Part shown: piece after piece, positions 51,065 through 61,162 of the stretch
Position numbering within the stretch: the stretch's first letter is position 1
Layout: each line of letters begins with the position of its first letter
Assembly: GCF_027594865.1 (NCBI RefSeq)
Contig: NZ_CP089391.1
Location: forward strand, 2,634,501-2,698,500
Length of the DNA: 64,000 nt
Direction: 5' to 3'
Origin: Bradyrhizobium xenonodulans
Lineage (GTDB): Bacteria > Pseudomonadota > Alphaproteobacteria > Rhizobiales > Xanthobacteraceae
Notes under the pieces: model-generated
The model's database searches: none
What the model was told of the DNA's origin: nothing
What the model saw: only the letters and a program-made list of their open reading frames with translations
Translations under genes and position numbers: made by a program

Positions 51065-52378
51065 GTGAAACACGTCCTCGGCGCCGTCTGCGGCGCGTCC
51101 GTCCTGTTGCTGGCCGTCCCCGCGATGGCCGAAACGACCCTGACCATCGCCACCGTCAACAATGGCGACATGATCCGCATGCAGGGGCTGACGGCCGAAT
51201 TCACCAAGAAAAATCCCGACATTTCGGTGAAATGGGTGACGCTGGAGGAGAACGTGCTGCGTCAGCGCGTCACCACCGACATCGCCACCAAGGGCGGACA
51301 ATTCGACGTGCTCACCATCGGCACCTATGAGGTGCCGATCTGGGCCAAGAAGGGCTGGCTGGTGCCGCTCGCCAATCTCGGCGCCGATTACGACGTCGCC
51401 GACCTGCTGCCCAAGATCAAGGATGCGGTCTCCGTCGACGGCAAGCTCTATGCCGCGCCGTTCTACGGCGAGAGCTCGATGGTGATGTATCGCACCGACC
51501 TGTTCGAGAAGGCCGGCCTCAAGATGGCGGAGAAGCCGACCTGGGATTTCGTGATCGACGCCGCCAAGAAGCTCACCGACAAGAGCGCCGGCACCTACGG
51601 CATCTGCCTGCGCGGCAAGGCGGGCTGGGGCGAGAACATGGCGTTCCTGTCGGCGATGGCCAATTCCTACGGCGCGCGCTGGTTCGACGAGAAGTGGGAG
51701 CCGCAGTTCAACACGCCGGAGTGGAAGACCACGCTCACGACCTACGTCAACCTGATGAAGGAAGCCGGCCCTCCCGGCGCGAGCTCCAACGGCTTCAACG
51801 AGAACCTCGCGTTGTTCAACGCGGGCAAATGCGCGATGTGGATCGACGCCACGGTCGCGGCGTCCTTCGTCACCAATCCGAAGGACTCCAAGGTCGCCGA
51901 CAAGGTCGGCTTCGCGCTCGCGCCCAACACCGGGCTCGGCAAGAACGCCAACTGGCTGTGGGCCTGGAATCTCGCGATCCCCGCCGGCTCCAAGAAGACC
52001 GAAGCCGCCGAGAAGTTCATCGCCTGGGCGACCAGCAAGGACTACACCAAGCTAGTGGCATCGAAGGAGGGTTGGGCCAACGTGCCGCCGGGCACACGCA
52101 CCTCGCTCTACAAGAACGAGGACTATCTGAAGGTCGCGCCGTTCGCGAAGCTGACGCTGGCTTCGATCGACGCCGCCGATCCGAACAAGCCGACGGTGAA
52201 GCCGGTACCTTACGTCGGTGTGCAGTACGCCGCGATCCCCGAATTCCAGGGCATCGGCACGCAGGTCGGCCAGCAGTTCTCGGCCGCACTTGCGGGATCG
52301 ATGACGGTGGATGCCGCGCTCGCGGCAGCGCAAACCGCGACCGAGCGCGAGATGAAGCGCGCCGGTTACATCAAGTGA
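51065..52378 (+). CDS. Polyol ABC transporter substrate-binding protein (SmoE-like)
   Basis: The 437-residue protein has a signal peptide (VLGAVCGASVLLLAVPAMAE) and the type I extracellular solute-binding fold used for polyols and sugars, with TIGTYEVPIWAKKGWLVPL and YAAPFYGESSMVMYRTDLF. It starts at a GTG preceded by GGGAGG. Downstream genes match the sorbitol/mannitol transporter SmoEFGK of Rhodobacter and the dehydrogenase of that pathway. The precise polyol is inferred from context. Confidence 0.88.
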   Translation: MKHVLGAVCGASVLLLAVPAMAETTLTIATVNNGDMIRMQGLTAEFTKKNPDISVKWVTLEENVLRQRVTTDIATKGGQFDVLTIGTYEVPIWAKKGWLVPLANLGADYDVADLLPKIKDAVSVDGKLYAAPFYGESSMVMYRTDLFEKAGLKMAEKPTWDFVIDAAKKLTDKSAGTYGICLRGKAGWGENMAFLSAMANSYGARWFDEKWEPQFNTPEWKTTLTTYVNLMKEAGPPGASSNGFNENLALFNAGKCAMWIDATVAASFVTNPKDSKVADKVGFALAPNTGLGKNANWLWAWNLAIPAGSKKTEAAEKFIAWATSKDYTKLVASKEGWANVPPGTRTSLYKNEDYLKVAPFAKLTLASIDAADPNKPTVKPVPYVGVQYAAIPEFQGIGTQVGQQFSAALAGSMTVDAALAAAQTATEREMKRAGYIK

Positions 52379-52408
52379 ACCCGAGCTCTCCCTCCTGAGC
52401 TCAAACTT

Positions 52409-52440
52409 GCGGCCATCCACCGTTCGGGATGGATGGCCGC
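52409..52440 (+). terminator. Intercistronic hairpin after the polyol binding-protein gene
   Basis: GCGGCCATCCA and TGGATGGCCGC form a perfect 11-bp stem with a 10-base loop, 31 bases after the stop, followed by CTTCTTCCCC. It parallels hairpins at 15221 and 31796 in other transporter operons. Confidence 0.6.
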
Positions 52441-52466
52441 CTTCTTCCCCCAGCGGAGAAGCGTTG

Positions 52467-53339
52467 ATGGCAACCCGGCAGACGCAGATTCTTGCGCGGT
52501 CGCTCCTGACGCCGGCCGTCGGGCTGCTCTTCATCTGGATGATCGTTCCGCTCGCGCTGACGATCTATTTCTCGACGCTGCATTACAGCCTGCTCGACCC
52601 CGGCTCGGAATCCTTCGTCGGGCTCGAGAACTTCCGCTACTTCCTCACCGATCCCGCCTTCCTCGCCTCGCTCCAGAACACGCTGGTGCTGGTCGGCTCC
52701 GTGCTGGCGCTGACGATCCTGCTCGGCATTCCGCTGGCGCTGCTGATGGACCAGCCCGTGATCGGACGCAATTTCGTCCGGTTGATGGTGATCGCGCCGT
52801 TCTTCGTGATGCCGACGGTGAGCGCGCTGGTCTGGAAGAACCTGCTGATGCACCCGGTGTCCGGCCTGTTCGCCTGGCTCGCCTCGGTGTTCCATTTGAC
52901 GCCGATCGACTGGTTTAACGACATGCCGCTGTTTGCGGTGATCCTGATCGTGACGTGGCAATGGCTGCCATTCGCGACGCTGATCCTGCTGACCGCGCTG
53001 CAATCGCTCGACGAGGAGCAGAAGGAGGCGGCCGAGATGGACGGCGCCAGCGCGGTCTCGACCTTCATCTACATCACGCTGCCGCATCTGGCGCGTCCGA
53101 TCACGGTGGTGATCCTGATCGAGACCATCTTCCTGCTCACCGTGTTCGCCGAGATCTTCGTCACCACCGGCGGCGGGCCGGGCTTGCAAACCACCAACAT
53201 CGCCTTCCTGATCTATTCGCAGGCGCTGATCCAGTTCGACGTCGGTAGCGCCTCCGCAGGCGGCCTCGTCGCTGTGGTGATCGCCAACGTCGTCGCCTTC
53301 TTCCTCGTCCGCATCGTCGGCCGCAATCTGGAAGCCTGA
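52467..53339 (+). CDS. Polyol ABC transporter permease (SmoF-like)
   Basis: The 290-residue permease has six membrane segments and the EAA coupling loop EEQKEAAEMDGASAVSTFIY. The family is MalF-type, and relatives in the sorbitol/mannitol operon are SmoF. The ATG at 52467 gives a short basic leader (MATRQTQILARSLL). It is followed after three bases by the second permease. Confidence 0.9.
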   Translation: MATRQTQILARSLLTPAVGLLFIWMIVPLALTIYFSTLHYSLLDPGSESFVGLENFRYFLTDPAFLASLQNTLVLVGSVLALTILLGIPLALLMDQPVIGRNFVRLMVIAPFFVMPTVSALVWKNLLMHPVSGLFAWLASVFHLTPIDWFNDMPLFAVILIVTWQWLPFATLILLTALQSLDEEQKEAAEMDGASAVSTFIYITLPHLARPITVVILIETIFLLTVFAEIFVTTGGGPGLQTTNIAFLIYSQALIQFDVGSASAGGLVAVVIANVVAFFLVRIVGRNLEA

Positions 53340-53342
53340 ATC

Positions 53343-54173
53343 ATGGCGCGCAAGACAACGACGCAGCACGTGGTGATCTCGACGATCGGTGCGTGGTTCT
53401 TCGGCTTCCTGATCTTCTTCCCGATCCTCTGGATGGTGCTGGCGAGCTTCAAGACCGAGCTCGAGGCCTTCGCCATCCCGCCGTCCTTCCTGTTCTTCCA
53501 CTGGACGACCGAGAACTATGCCACCGTGCAGGAGCGCAGCGACTATTTCCACCATGCGATGAACTCGGTCATCATCGCCGGCGGCTCGACGCTGATTGCG
53601 CTCCTGATCGCGATCCCTGCGGCCTGGTCGATGGCGTTCTCGCCGACCAAGCGCACCAAGGACATCCTGCTCTGGATGCTCTCGACCAAGATGATGCCGC
53701 CGGTCGGCGTGCTGGTGCCGATCTATTTGATCTACAAGACCTTCGGCCTGCTCGATTCCCGCATCGGTCTCGTCTTCATCCTTTGCCTCGGCAATCTGCC
53801 GATCGTGATCTGGATGCTGTTCACCTATTTCAAGGAGATCCCGCGCGACATCCTCGAAGCCGCGCGCATGGATGGCGCCACCATCGGCCGCGAACTCGTC
53901 TATGTGCTGACGCCGATGGCGATCCCGGGGCTGGCTTCGACCATGCTGCTCAATTTGATCCTCGCCTGGAACGAGGCGTTCTGGACACTCAATTTGTCGA
54001 CGTCGAGCGCCGCGCCGCTCACCACGTTCATCGCCTCCTATTCGAGCCCGGAAGGGCTGTTCTGGGCCAAGCTGTCGGCGGCTTCCACGCTGGCGATTGC
54101 GCCCATTCTCGTCCTCGGTTGGTTCAGCCAGAAGCAGCTCGTGCGCGGGCTCACCTTCGGCGCGGTGAAGTAA
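53343..54173 (+). CDS. Polyol ABC transporter permease (SmoG-like)
   Basis: The 276-residue MalG-type permease shows the EAA loop EIPRDILEAARMDGATIGRE and six membrane segments. It starts three bases after the SmoF-like stop and ends 15 bases before the ATPase, consistent with one operon. Confidence 0.9.
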   Translation: MARKTTTQHVVISTIGAWFFGFLIFFPILWMVLASFKTELEAFAIPPSFLFFHWTTENYATVQERSDYFHHAMNSVIIAGGSTLIALLIAIPAAWSMAFSPTKRTKDILLWMLSTKMMPPVGVLVPIYLIYKTFGLLDSRIGLVFILCLGNLPIVIWMLFTYFKEIPRDILEAARMDGATIGRELVYVLTPMAIPGLASTMLLNLILAWNEAFWTLNLSTSSAAPLTTFIASYSSPEGLFWAKLSAASTLAIAPILVLGWFSQKQLVRGLTFGAVK

Positions 54174-54188
54174 AGGGGCTGCCGGATC

Positions 54189-55196
<1,008 letters not shown>

Positions 55197-55197
55197 C

Positions 55198-55228
55198 AAG
55201 AAACGGCAAAGAAACGGCAAGAAACGGA
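55198..55228 (+). repeat. Short tandem repeat before the SDR gene
   Basis: GAAACGG occurs three times at 55200, 55211 and 55221 in a purine-rich stretch between the ATPase stop and the dehydrogenase ATG. It may have arisen by slippage and could tune translation of the dehydrogenase. Confidence 0.6.
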
Positions 55229-55236
55229 AAACCACC

Positions 55237-56010
55237 ATGTACCTGGAAAAATTCAAGCTGAACGGCAAGACCGCGTTCATCACCGGCGGCGGGCAGGGCA
55301 TTGGCCTTGGCTGTGCGGAGGCGCTGTCCGAGGCCGGTGCCAAGGTCATCATCGGCGACCGCGACAGCAAGGTCGCCGACAGCGCCAAGGCCAGCCTGAA
55401 GGCGAAGGGCTATGACGTCGAAACCGCGGTCATGGATGTCACTGATACGAAGCGCGTCGCCGAGGTCGCGAACGACCTCGTCGCCCGCCACGGCAAGGTC
55501 GACATCCTCGTCAACAATGCCGGCATTGCGCGCAGCGAGACGCCGGCCGAGACCGTCACCGACGAGCACTGGCTCAACGTCATCGACGTCAATCTCAACG
55601 GCACCTTCTGGTGCTGCCGCGAATTCGGCAAGCACATGCTGAAGGCCGGAAGCGGCGCCATCGTCAATGTGGGCTCGATGTCCGGCTTCATCGTCAACAA
55701 GCCGCAGGAGCAGTGCTTCTACAACGCCTCCAAGGCCGGTGTGCACCATCTGACCAAGTCGCTCGCCGCCGAATGGGGCGCGCGCGGCATCCGGGTCAAC
55801 GCGGTGGCGCCGACCTATATCGAGACGCCGCTCAACGCCTTCGTGAAGAGCAACGCCAAAATGTACGACGCCTGGATCGGTGGAACCCCGATGGCACGGA
55901 TGGGACAGGTCGAGGAGATCGCCTCCGTCGTGCTGTTCCTCTCCTCGGAGGCCGCGAGCCTGATGACCGGCAGCATCGTGCTGGTGGATGGCGGCTACAC
56001 TTGCTGGTAG
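55237..56010 (+). CDS. Short-chain dehydrogenase, probable polyol dehydrogenase
   Basis: The 257-residue SDR has the cofactor motif ITGGGQGIGLGCAEAL, NNAG in VDILVNNAGIARSE, catalytic Ser in VNVGSMSGF and Tyr/Lys in FYNASKAGVHHL. It should oxidise the imported polyol to a ketose. Position between the transporter and two carbohydrate kinases fits a sorbitol/mannitol or arabitol/ribitol pathway. The Shine-Dalgarno region is unusual (tandem GAAACGG). Confidence 0.88.
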   Translation: MYLEKFKLNGKTAFITGGGQGIGLGCAEALSEAGAKVIIGDRDSKVADSAKASLKAKGYDVETAVMDVTDTKRVAEVANDLVARHGKVDILVNNAGIARSETPAETVTDEHWLNVIDVNLNGTFWCCREFGKHMLKAGSGAIVNVGSMSGFIVNKPQEQCFYNASKAGVHHLTKSLAAEWGARGIRVNAVAPTYIETPLNAFVKSNAKMYDAWIGGTPMARMGQVEEIASVVLFLSSEAASLMTGSIVLVDGGYTCW

Positions 56011-56047
56011 GCTTGCGTCACGATTGACGAAGCGACCGGGAGCGACA

Positions 56048-57694
56048 ATGCCGCGAGCCTATATCGGCGTCGACGTAGGGACCACGAGCACGCGGGCAGG
56101 GGTGTTCGACGAGGCCGGCACTCTGCTTGCGACCGCGCGGCATCCGATCCGGATCTGGCACGAGGCCGGCGATATCGTCGAGCAGTCGTCGCAGGACATC
56201 TGGGAGGCATGTGCCAAATCGGTGCGGGCGGCGATGGCGGAAGCAGCAATCGCGCCCGACAGCGTCGGCGGCATCGGCTTCGACGCCACCTGTTCGCTGG
56301 TTGTGCTCGACAGGCAAGGCGAGCCGCTCACCGTCAGCGCCTCCGGCGACAAGCAGCGCAACGTCATCGTCTGGATGGATCACCGCGCCACTTCCGAGGC
56401 GCGGCTGATCAACGAGACCGAGGATGCCGTGCTGCGCTATGTCGGCGGCTCGATCTCGCCCGAGATGGAGATGCCGAAACTGTTGTGGCTGAAGCGGCAC
56501 ATGCGATCGAGCTTCGATGCCGCCGGTCACTTCTTCGATCTGGCAGACTATCTGACCTGGCGCGCGAGCGGCTCGCTGCAGCGCTCGACCTGCACGGTCA
56601 CCTGCAAGTGGAACTACCTCGCGCATGATGGCGGGGGCTGGAGTGCGCCCTTCTTCAAGCGCATCGGCCTCTCCGATTTCGTCGCCGAGAGCTACGCCCG
56701 CATCGGCACCGACATCGTCGCGCCCGGCACCCGGCTCGGCGAAGGCCTCACCCGTGCCGCCGCGGCCGAACTCGGCCTGTCGCCGGGCACGCCGGTTGGA
56801 GCGTCGCTGATCGACGCGCATGCCGGTGGCATCGGTGCGATCGGCGGTCGCGACGGCTCGGACGGCACGACCGATGTTTCCGATCGCCTGGCCTACATCA
56901 TGGGAACCTCGGCCTGCATCATGGCGACGACCAGGGAGCCGTGCTTCGTGCCGGGCGTATGGGGGCCTTATTACTCCGGCATGGTACCGGAGTTCTGGCT
57001 CAACGAAGGCGGCCAATCGGCTGCCGGGGCGGCGATCGACCATCTACTCAAGTCGCATCCCGGCTTCGGCGAGGTGCGTGCGGCGGCGCGCAACGAAGGC
57101 CTCGACCTCATCGAGTACCTGGAACGCCGCATCATCGCGCGCTCGGGCGACGCGAGCCGCGCCGCGCTGCTGGCGCGCGACGTCCATGTGTTGCCCGAAT
57201 TCATCGGCAATCGTTCGCCCTACGCCGATCCGGATACCCGCGCCGTGATCGCGGGCCTCGATCTCGATACCGACGTCGCCTCGATGGAACGGCTGTTCGT
57301 CGCCGGTCTCTGCGGCCTTGCCTATGGACTTGCCGAGGTGATCGAGGCCTTTGCCGCGCATGGCGTCCGTTCCAGCATCATGATCATGGGCGGCGGCGCG
57401 AGCCGCAGTCCTTTGGTGCGGCAGATCATGGCGGACACCACGGGCCTCACGGTGGCGTTGCCGCAGACCAAGGAACCGGTGCTGCTGGGTGCCGCGATGC
57501 TGGGGGCGGTGGCCGGCGGCGCCTATGCCTCGATCGGGCAGACCATGGCTAAGATGTCGGCGCTGGGCGGGAAGAGCGAGCCGACCGCGCCCGATATGGC
57601 CGCCTTCCACGCCCGCAAGCGCAACGTGTACAGGCTGCTGCGCGACGTTGACCGGAATAGCCGCGCCGCGATGGGCGACGTCGCGAGAGGTTGA
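56048..57694 (+). CDS. FGGY family carbohydrate kinase (D-ribulokinase-like)
   Basis: The 548-residue kinase has the N-terminal ATPase-fold motif IGVDVGTTSTRAGVFDEA and the C-terminal MIMGGGASRSPLVRQIMAD. The segment STCTVTCKWNY resembles the Thr-Cys...Cys-Lys-Trp motif of D-ribulokinases in the FGGY family, whereas xylulokinases lack it. A ribulose-forming polyol such as ribitol or D-arabitol would then be a substrate. It starts at the ATG at 56048, and its stop overlaps a possible TTG start of the next kinase gene. Confidence 0.83.
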   Translation: MPRAYIGVDVGTTSTRAGVFDEAGTLLATARHPIRIWHEAGDIVEQSSQDIWEACAKSVRAAMAEAAIAPDSVGGIGFDATCSLVVLDRQGEPLTVSASGDKQRNVIVWMDHRATSEARLINETEDAVLRYVGGSISPEMEMPKLLWLKRHMRSSFDAAGHFFDLADYLTWRASGSLQRSTCTVTCKWNYLAHDGGGWSAPFFKRIGLSDFVAESYARIGTDIVAPGTRLGEGLTRAAAAELGLSPGTPVGASLIDAHAGGIGAIGGRDGSDGTTDVSDRLAYIMGTSACIMATTREPCFVPGVWGPYYSGMVPEFWLNEGGQSAAGAAIDHLLKSHPGFGEVRAAARNEGLDLIEYLERRIIARSGDASRAALLARDVHVLPEFIGNRSPYADPDTRAVIAGLDLDTDVASMERLFVAGLCGLAYGLAEVIEAFAAHGVRSSIMIMGGGASRSPLVRQIMADTTGLTVALPQTKEPVLLGAAMLGAVAGGAYASIGQTMAKMSALGGKSEPTAPDMAAFHARKRNVYRLLRDVDRNSRAAMGDVARG

Positions 57695-57699
57695 AGGAC

Positions 57700-58635
57700 A
57701 TGCTGATTTCCTGCGGCGATGCGCTGATCGATTTCGTCCCCACGCGAAACGCCGACGGGCGCGAGGCCGTGATGCCGGCGGTCGGCGGCTCCTGCCTCAA
57801 CGTCGCTGTCGGCATGGCGCGCCTCGGTGCGCCGACCAGCTTCCTCGGCGGCATCTCGACAGACATGTTCGGGCAGATGATCGCCGATCATGCCGCGGCC
57901 TCGAATGTCGAGCTTGGTCTTTCCACCCGCACCGACCACCAGACCACGCTCGCCTTCGTCCGCATCGTCGCGGGCGAGTCGCATTACGCGTTCTACGACG
58001 CGGAAACCGCGACGCGGAACTGGACCTATCGGCGCGGGACAATTCCGTTCGCGCGTGTCGAGGCCGTCCATGTCGGCTCGACCACACTCGTCAACGATCA
58101 GGGCGCCGCCGAGACCAAGGCGCTGATCGCGGATGCACAGGCGTCGTCGACGATCTCTTTCGATCCGAACTGCCGGCCCAATCTGGTCAAGGACAAGCCT
58201 GCCTACGTCGCACGCATGGCCGAGTTCGCCGGCTACGCCGATCTCATCAAGATGTCGGATGTCGATTTCGCCTATCTGTTCGGGGATGAGCCTTATCAGC
58301 AACGTGCGACCGCGCTGCTGGAGCAGGGCACGAGCCTCGTCGTCGTCACCCGCGGCAACAACGGTGCGATCGCATGGCATGCGGGGGCAGGGCAGATCGA
58401 GGTCACAGCGCCGATGGTCGCGGTTACCGACACGATCGGCGCGGGCGACAGTTTTCAGGCGGCGCTGCTGTTCGCTCTGCACAAGCAGGGACGTCTCGCG
58501 CGGCAGCAGCTAAAGGGCATCAGCACCGACGAGCTCCGCCACGCGCTGTTCTTTGCCGCCAATTGCGCCGGCCTGACCTGCACCCGACCGGGCGCCGATC
58601 CGCCCTGGAGCCACGAAGTCGCGTGGAGCGTCTAA
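57700..58635 (+). CDS. PfkB family carbohydrate kinase (fructokinase-like)
   Basis: From the ATG at 57700 the protein has 311 residues; a TTG at 57691 would add three. It has both PfkB signatures, GGSCLNVAVGMARLG and DTIGAGDSFQAALL, the latter with the catalytic Asp. It probably phosphorylates fructose made from sorbitol or mannitol. Two different kinases in one operon suggest that the cluster handles more than one polyol. It converges on the LysR gene. Confidence 0.88.
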   Translation: MLISCGDALIDFVPTRNADGREAVMPAVGGSCLNVAVGMARLGAPTSFLGGISTDMFGQMIADHAAASNVELGLSTRTDHQTTLAFVRIVAGESHYAFYDAETATRNWTYRRGTIPFARVEAVHVGSTTLVNDQGAAETKALIADAQASSTISFDPNCRPNLVKDKPAYVARMAEFAGYADLIKMSDVDFAYLFGDEPYQQRATALLEQGTSLVVVTRGNNGAIAWHAGAGQIEVTAPMVAVTDTIGAGDSFQAALLFALHKQGRLARQQLKGISTDELRHALFFAANCAGLTCTRPGADPPWSHEVAWSV

Positions 58636-58647
58636 CCCGGCTCCGCG

Positions 58648-59541
58648 TTACAGCCGCGCCACGACCTTCTCGGCGCATTTGAGGAAGATGCGGATCAGCG
58701 GGCTCTGCGAGTCCCGCCGCCAGCACACCGCGATATCGAGGGAATCGGCTGCTTCGCGCAGCGGCCTGAACACGATGCCGCGTGGCGCGCCAAGCTTGGC
58801 GCAAGCCGGCACGATCGCAAAACCTTCGCCGGCGAGAACCAGGCTCATTGCCGAATGCACTGTCTCCACCCGGCTCGCGATCGGCATCACGATCTGATGT
58901 CGGCGCAGCAGGGCTGCGACTGCGGAGGAGGCGGGGTCTTGCTCCGGCGGCGGCAACGCAATCAGCGGGCGGCCTTGCAGCCGGGCCATCGGCACGGCGC
59001 CGAGGCGCGCGAGCGGCGAGCGGGCGGACATCGCCAGCATGAACGGTTGTGCACCGATCCGCGCTACCTGGATCTCGGGATGATTGATCGCGGGCATGCA
59101 CAGGGCGACCGTGACGCTGCGGTCCAGCAGCAGCGCCTCGCGGGTCGAGGCGCTGAGCTCGGCGAAGTCGAGGTCGACGCCGGGAATGGACCGCCGCAGC
59201 TCGGGGATCAGGCGCGGCAGCACCGCATTCGCCAGCACGAACATGTAGCCGACGGCGATCCGCCCGCGGCTGCCGGCCGCGACGGCGCGCGCAGCTTCGA
59301 CGCCGTCGGCCGCAAGTGCCAGCGCCTCGCCGGCGCGCGCCAGCAGGGCCTGGCCCGCCTCGGTCAGGTCCATGCCGCGCGTGCCGCGGCGGAACAGCGG
59401 CGCGCCGACCTCCGCTTCGAGCTTGCGGATCTGGACCGAGAGGGGTGGCTGCGCCATCCGCAGCCGCTCGGCGGCCTTGCCGACGCTGCGCGCCTCGGCC
59501 ACGGCGACGAAGTAGCGAAGCCTGCGCAGATCCATTGGCAT
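58648..59541 (-). CDS. LysR family transcriptional regulator
   Basis: The 297-residue regulator starts MPMDLRRLRYFVAVAEARSV and has the LysR helix-turn-helix (GKAAERLRMAQPPLSVQIRK, LEAEVGAPLFRRG). The effector domain follows (GRIAVGYMFVLANAVLPRLI). It is divergent from the amidase, which it probably controls together with the peptide transporter. A second Met two codons in is equally possible. Confidence 0.9.
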   Translation of the reverse strand: MPMDLRRLRYFVAVAEARSVGKAAERLRMAQPPLSVQIRKLEAEVGAPLFRRGTRGMDLTEAGQALLARAGEALALAADGVEAARAVAAGSRGRIAVGYMFVLANAVLPRLIPELRRSIPGVDLDFAELSASTREALLLDRSVTVALCMPAINHPEIQVARIGAQPFMLAMSARSPLARLGAVPMARLQGRPLIALPPPEQDPASSAVAALLRRHQIVMPIASRVETVHSAMSLVLAGEGFAIVPACAKLGAPRGIVFRPLREAADSLDIAVCWRRDSQSPLIRIFLKCAEKVVARL

Positions 59542-59557
59542 ACCGAAAATGTATGGG

Positions 59558-59568
59558 TTGATCATCAA
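59558..59568. promoter_or_regulatory. Candidate LysR-type site
   Basis: TTGAT-C-ATCAA is a perfect 11-bp palindrome in the LysR/amidase divergent region, flanked by GTAT and CGTAT. It lies 17 bases upstream of the LysR start and 91 before the amidase. Short palindromes of this kind often form the core of LysR recognition sites. Confidence 0.35.
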
Positions 59569-59659
59569 AATCGTATTGGACGGCGAGTTAACAAAACTGT
59601 CATTCTCGCTGTCAATATCCTTGGGCCAACGGCGGCCCGCCTCGGAGCGTGATGTGACG

Positions 59660-61081
59660 ATGAACGGCGATCCCTGCCTGCTGTCCGCAACCGAGCTACG
59701 CGCCCTCATTGCCGCAAGGAAGATTTCCCCCGTCGAGATCGTCAGCGCCGTGCTCGCCCGCGCCGAGGCGCGCCAGCCAGAATTGAACTGCTTCATCACC
59801 CTGTGCGGCGACGAGGCGATGGCCGCCGCGCGCGAGGCTGAGCGCAAGGTCATGGCCGGCGAGCCGCTCGGCCTGCTGCACGGCATCCCCGTCACCGTCA
59901 AGGACATCGTCAACACCAAGGGTGTGAAGACCACCTTCGGTGCCGTTCCCTACAAGGACAACGTGCCGACCGAGGACGCGGTCGCGGTCGCGCGGCTGCG
60001 CAGCCAGGGCGCGATCCTGATCGGCAAGACCACGACGCCGGAGTTCGGCAGCAAGTGCCTGACGGACTCGCCGCTGTTCGGCCGCACCCGCAATGCCTGG
60101 GACGCCTGCCGCTCCTCCGGCGGCTCCAGCGGCGGCGCGGCGGTGGCCGTGGCGAGCGGCATCGCGCCGCTTGCGATCGCGACCGATGGCGGCGGCTCGA
60201 CCCGGATTCCCGCCGCCTGCAACGGCGTGGTCGGGCTGAAGCAGAGCAATGGCGTGATCCCGCACAGCCAGGCGCTCGACGTGTTCGGCAACCAGACCTA
60301 TGTCACGCCGACGACGCGGACCGTCGCCGACACCGCGCTGATGATGCAGGCGATGGCGGGTGAGGATGCTTGCGATCCCTGGTCGATCGGCGTTCCCGTG
60401 CCCGACTTCGTCGGTACGGCCGCCCCGCGCGGCGATCTGCGCGGGCAGCGGATCCTGTACTGCCTGACCCCGCCGGGACGCCCGGTGTCCGCCGAAGTCG
60501 CAGCCAGTTTCAGGGCGAGCCTCGACCGGCTGGCCAGGCTCGGTGCCGAGCTCGAGGAATTTTCCGGCGACGGTTTCGACATCGAGCCGATTTGGCGCGC
60601 TATCAACCACACGGTCTGGCGCACGCGCTTTGCAAAGCTCGCAGCCGAGCACAGGGACGAGCTGAGCGAGGCCTTCCTCAAGCAGCTTGCGCTCGCCACC
60701 GAAGTCAGCGGCGTCGACTATCAGGAGGCGATGTTCGCGCGCACCGCGCTGTTCCGCCGCGTGCAATCGCTGCTTGCGCGCGGCCACTTTCTGGCGATGC
60801 CGACCCTCACGCGCACCGCGCTGCCGATCAAGCAGGATCTGTTCGGCAGCATCGAGATCGACGGGGCGCATTTCGACAGCGTCCGGCCGCACTGGTTCCC
60901 CTGGACCATGCCGTTCAACATGACCGGGCATCCCGCGATCAGTCTTCCCTGCGGCTTCGCCCGTGACGGTCTGCCGATCGCTCTTCAGCTCGTCGGCCGC
61001 TTCCGCGAAGATGCGGACTTGCTGCGCGTGAGCGCGCTGTTCGAGGCCTCGAGCGACCTGCTGTCCCGCTGGCCGGAATGA
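59660..61081 (+). CDS. Amidase signature family protein
   Basis: The 473-residue enzyme has the Ser-cisSer-Lys triad: Lys in GIPVTVKDIVNTKGVKTTFG and the serines in SSGGSSGGAAVAVASG and ATDGGGSTRIPAACNG. It hydrolyses an amide or related bond in the cytoplasm. The ATG at 59660 gives the normal amidase N-terminus (CLLSATELRALIAARKISPV). With the dipeptide-type transporter downstream, it may act on an imported peptide-like or amide compound. Specificity cannot be read from the sequence. Confidence 0.9.
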   Translation: MNGDPCLLSATELRALIAARKISPVEIVSAVLARAEARQPELNCFITLCGDEAMAAAREAERKVMAGEPLGLLHGIPVTVKDIVNTKGVKTTFGAVPYKDNVPTEDAVAVARLRSQGAILIGKTTTPEFGSKCLTDSPLFGRTRNAWDACRSSGGSSGGAAVAVASGIAPLAIATDGGGSTRIPAACNGVVGLKQSNGVIPHSQALDVFGNQTYVTPTTRTVADTALMMQAMAGEDACDPWSIGVPVPDFVGTAAPRGDLRGQRILYCLTPPGRPVSAEVAASFRASLDRLARLGAELEEFSGDGFDIEPIWRAINHTVWRTRFAKLAAEHRDELSEAFLKQLALATEVSGVDYQEAMFARTALFRRVQSLLARGHFLAMPTLTRTALPIKQDLFGSIEIDGAHFDSVRPHWFPWTMPFNMTGHPAISLPCGFARDGLPIALQLVGRFREDADLLRVSALFEASSDLLSRWPE

Positions 61082-61162
61082 CGAGATGCGCATGCAGCAA
61101 AGTCCTTGCCTCCGGCGTCTGGACATGTTGATCGTGCCCGGTAGCCCTGACTCCGAGCGCGC

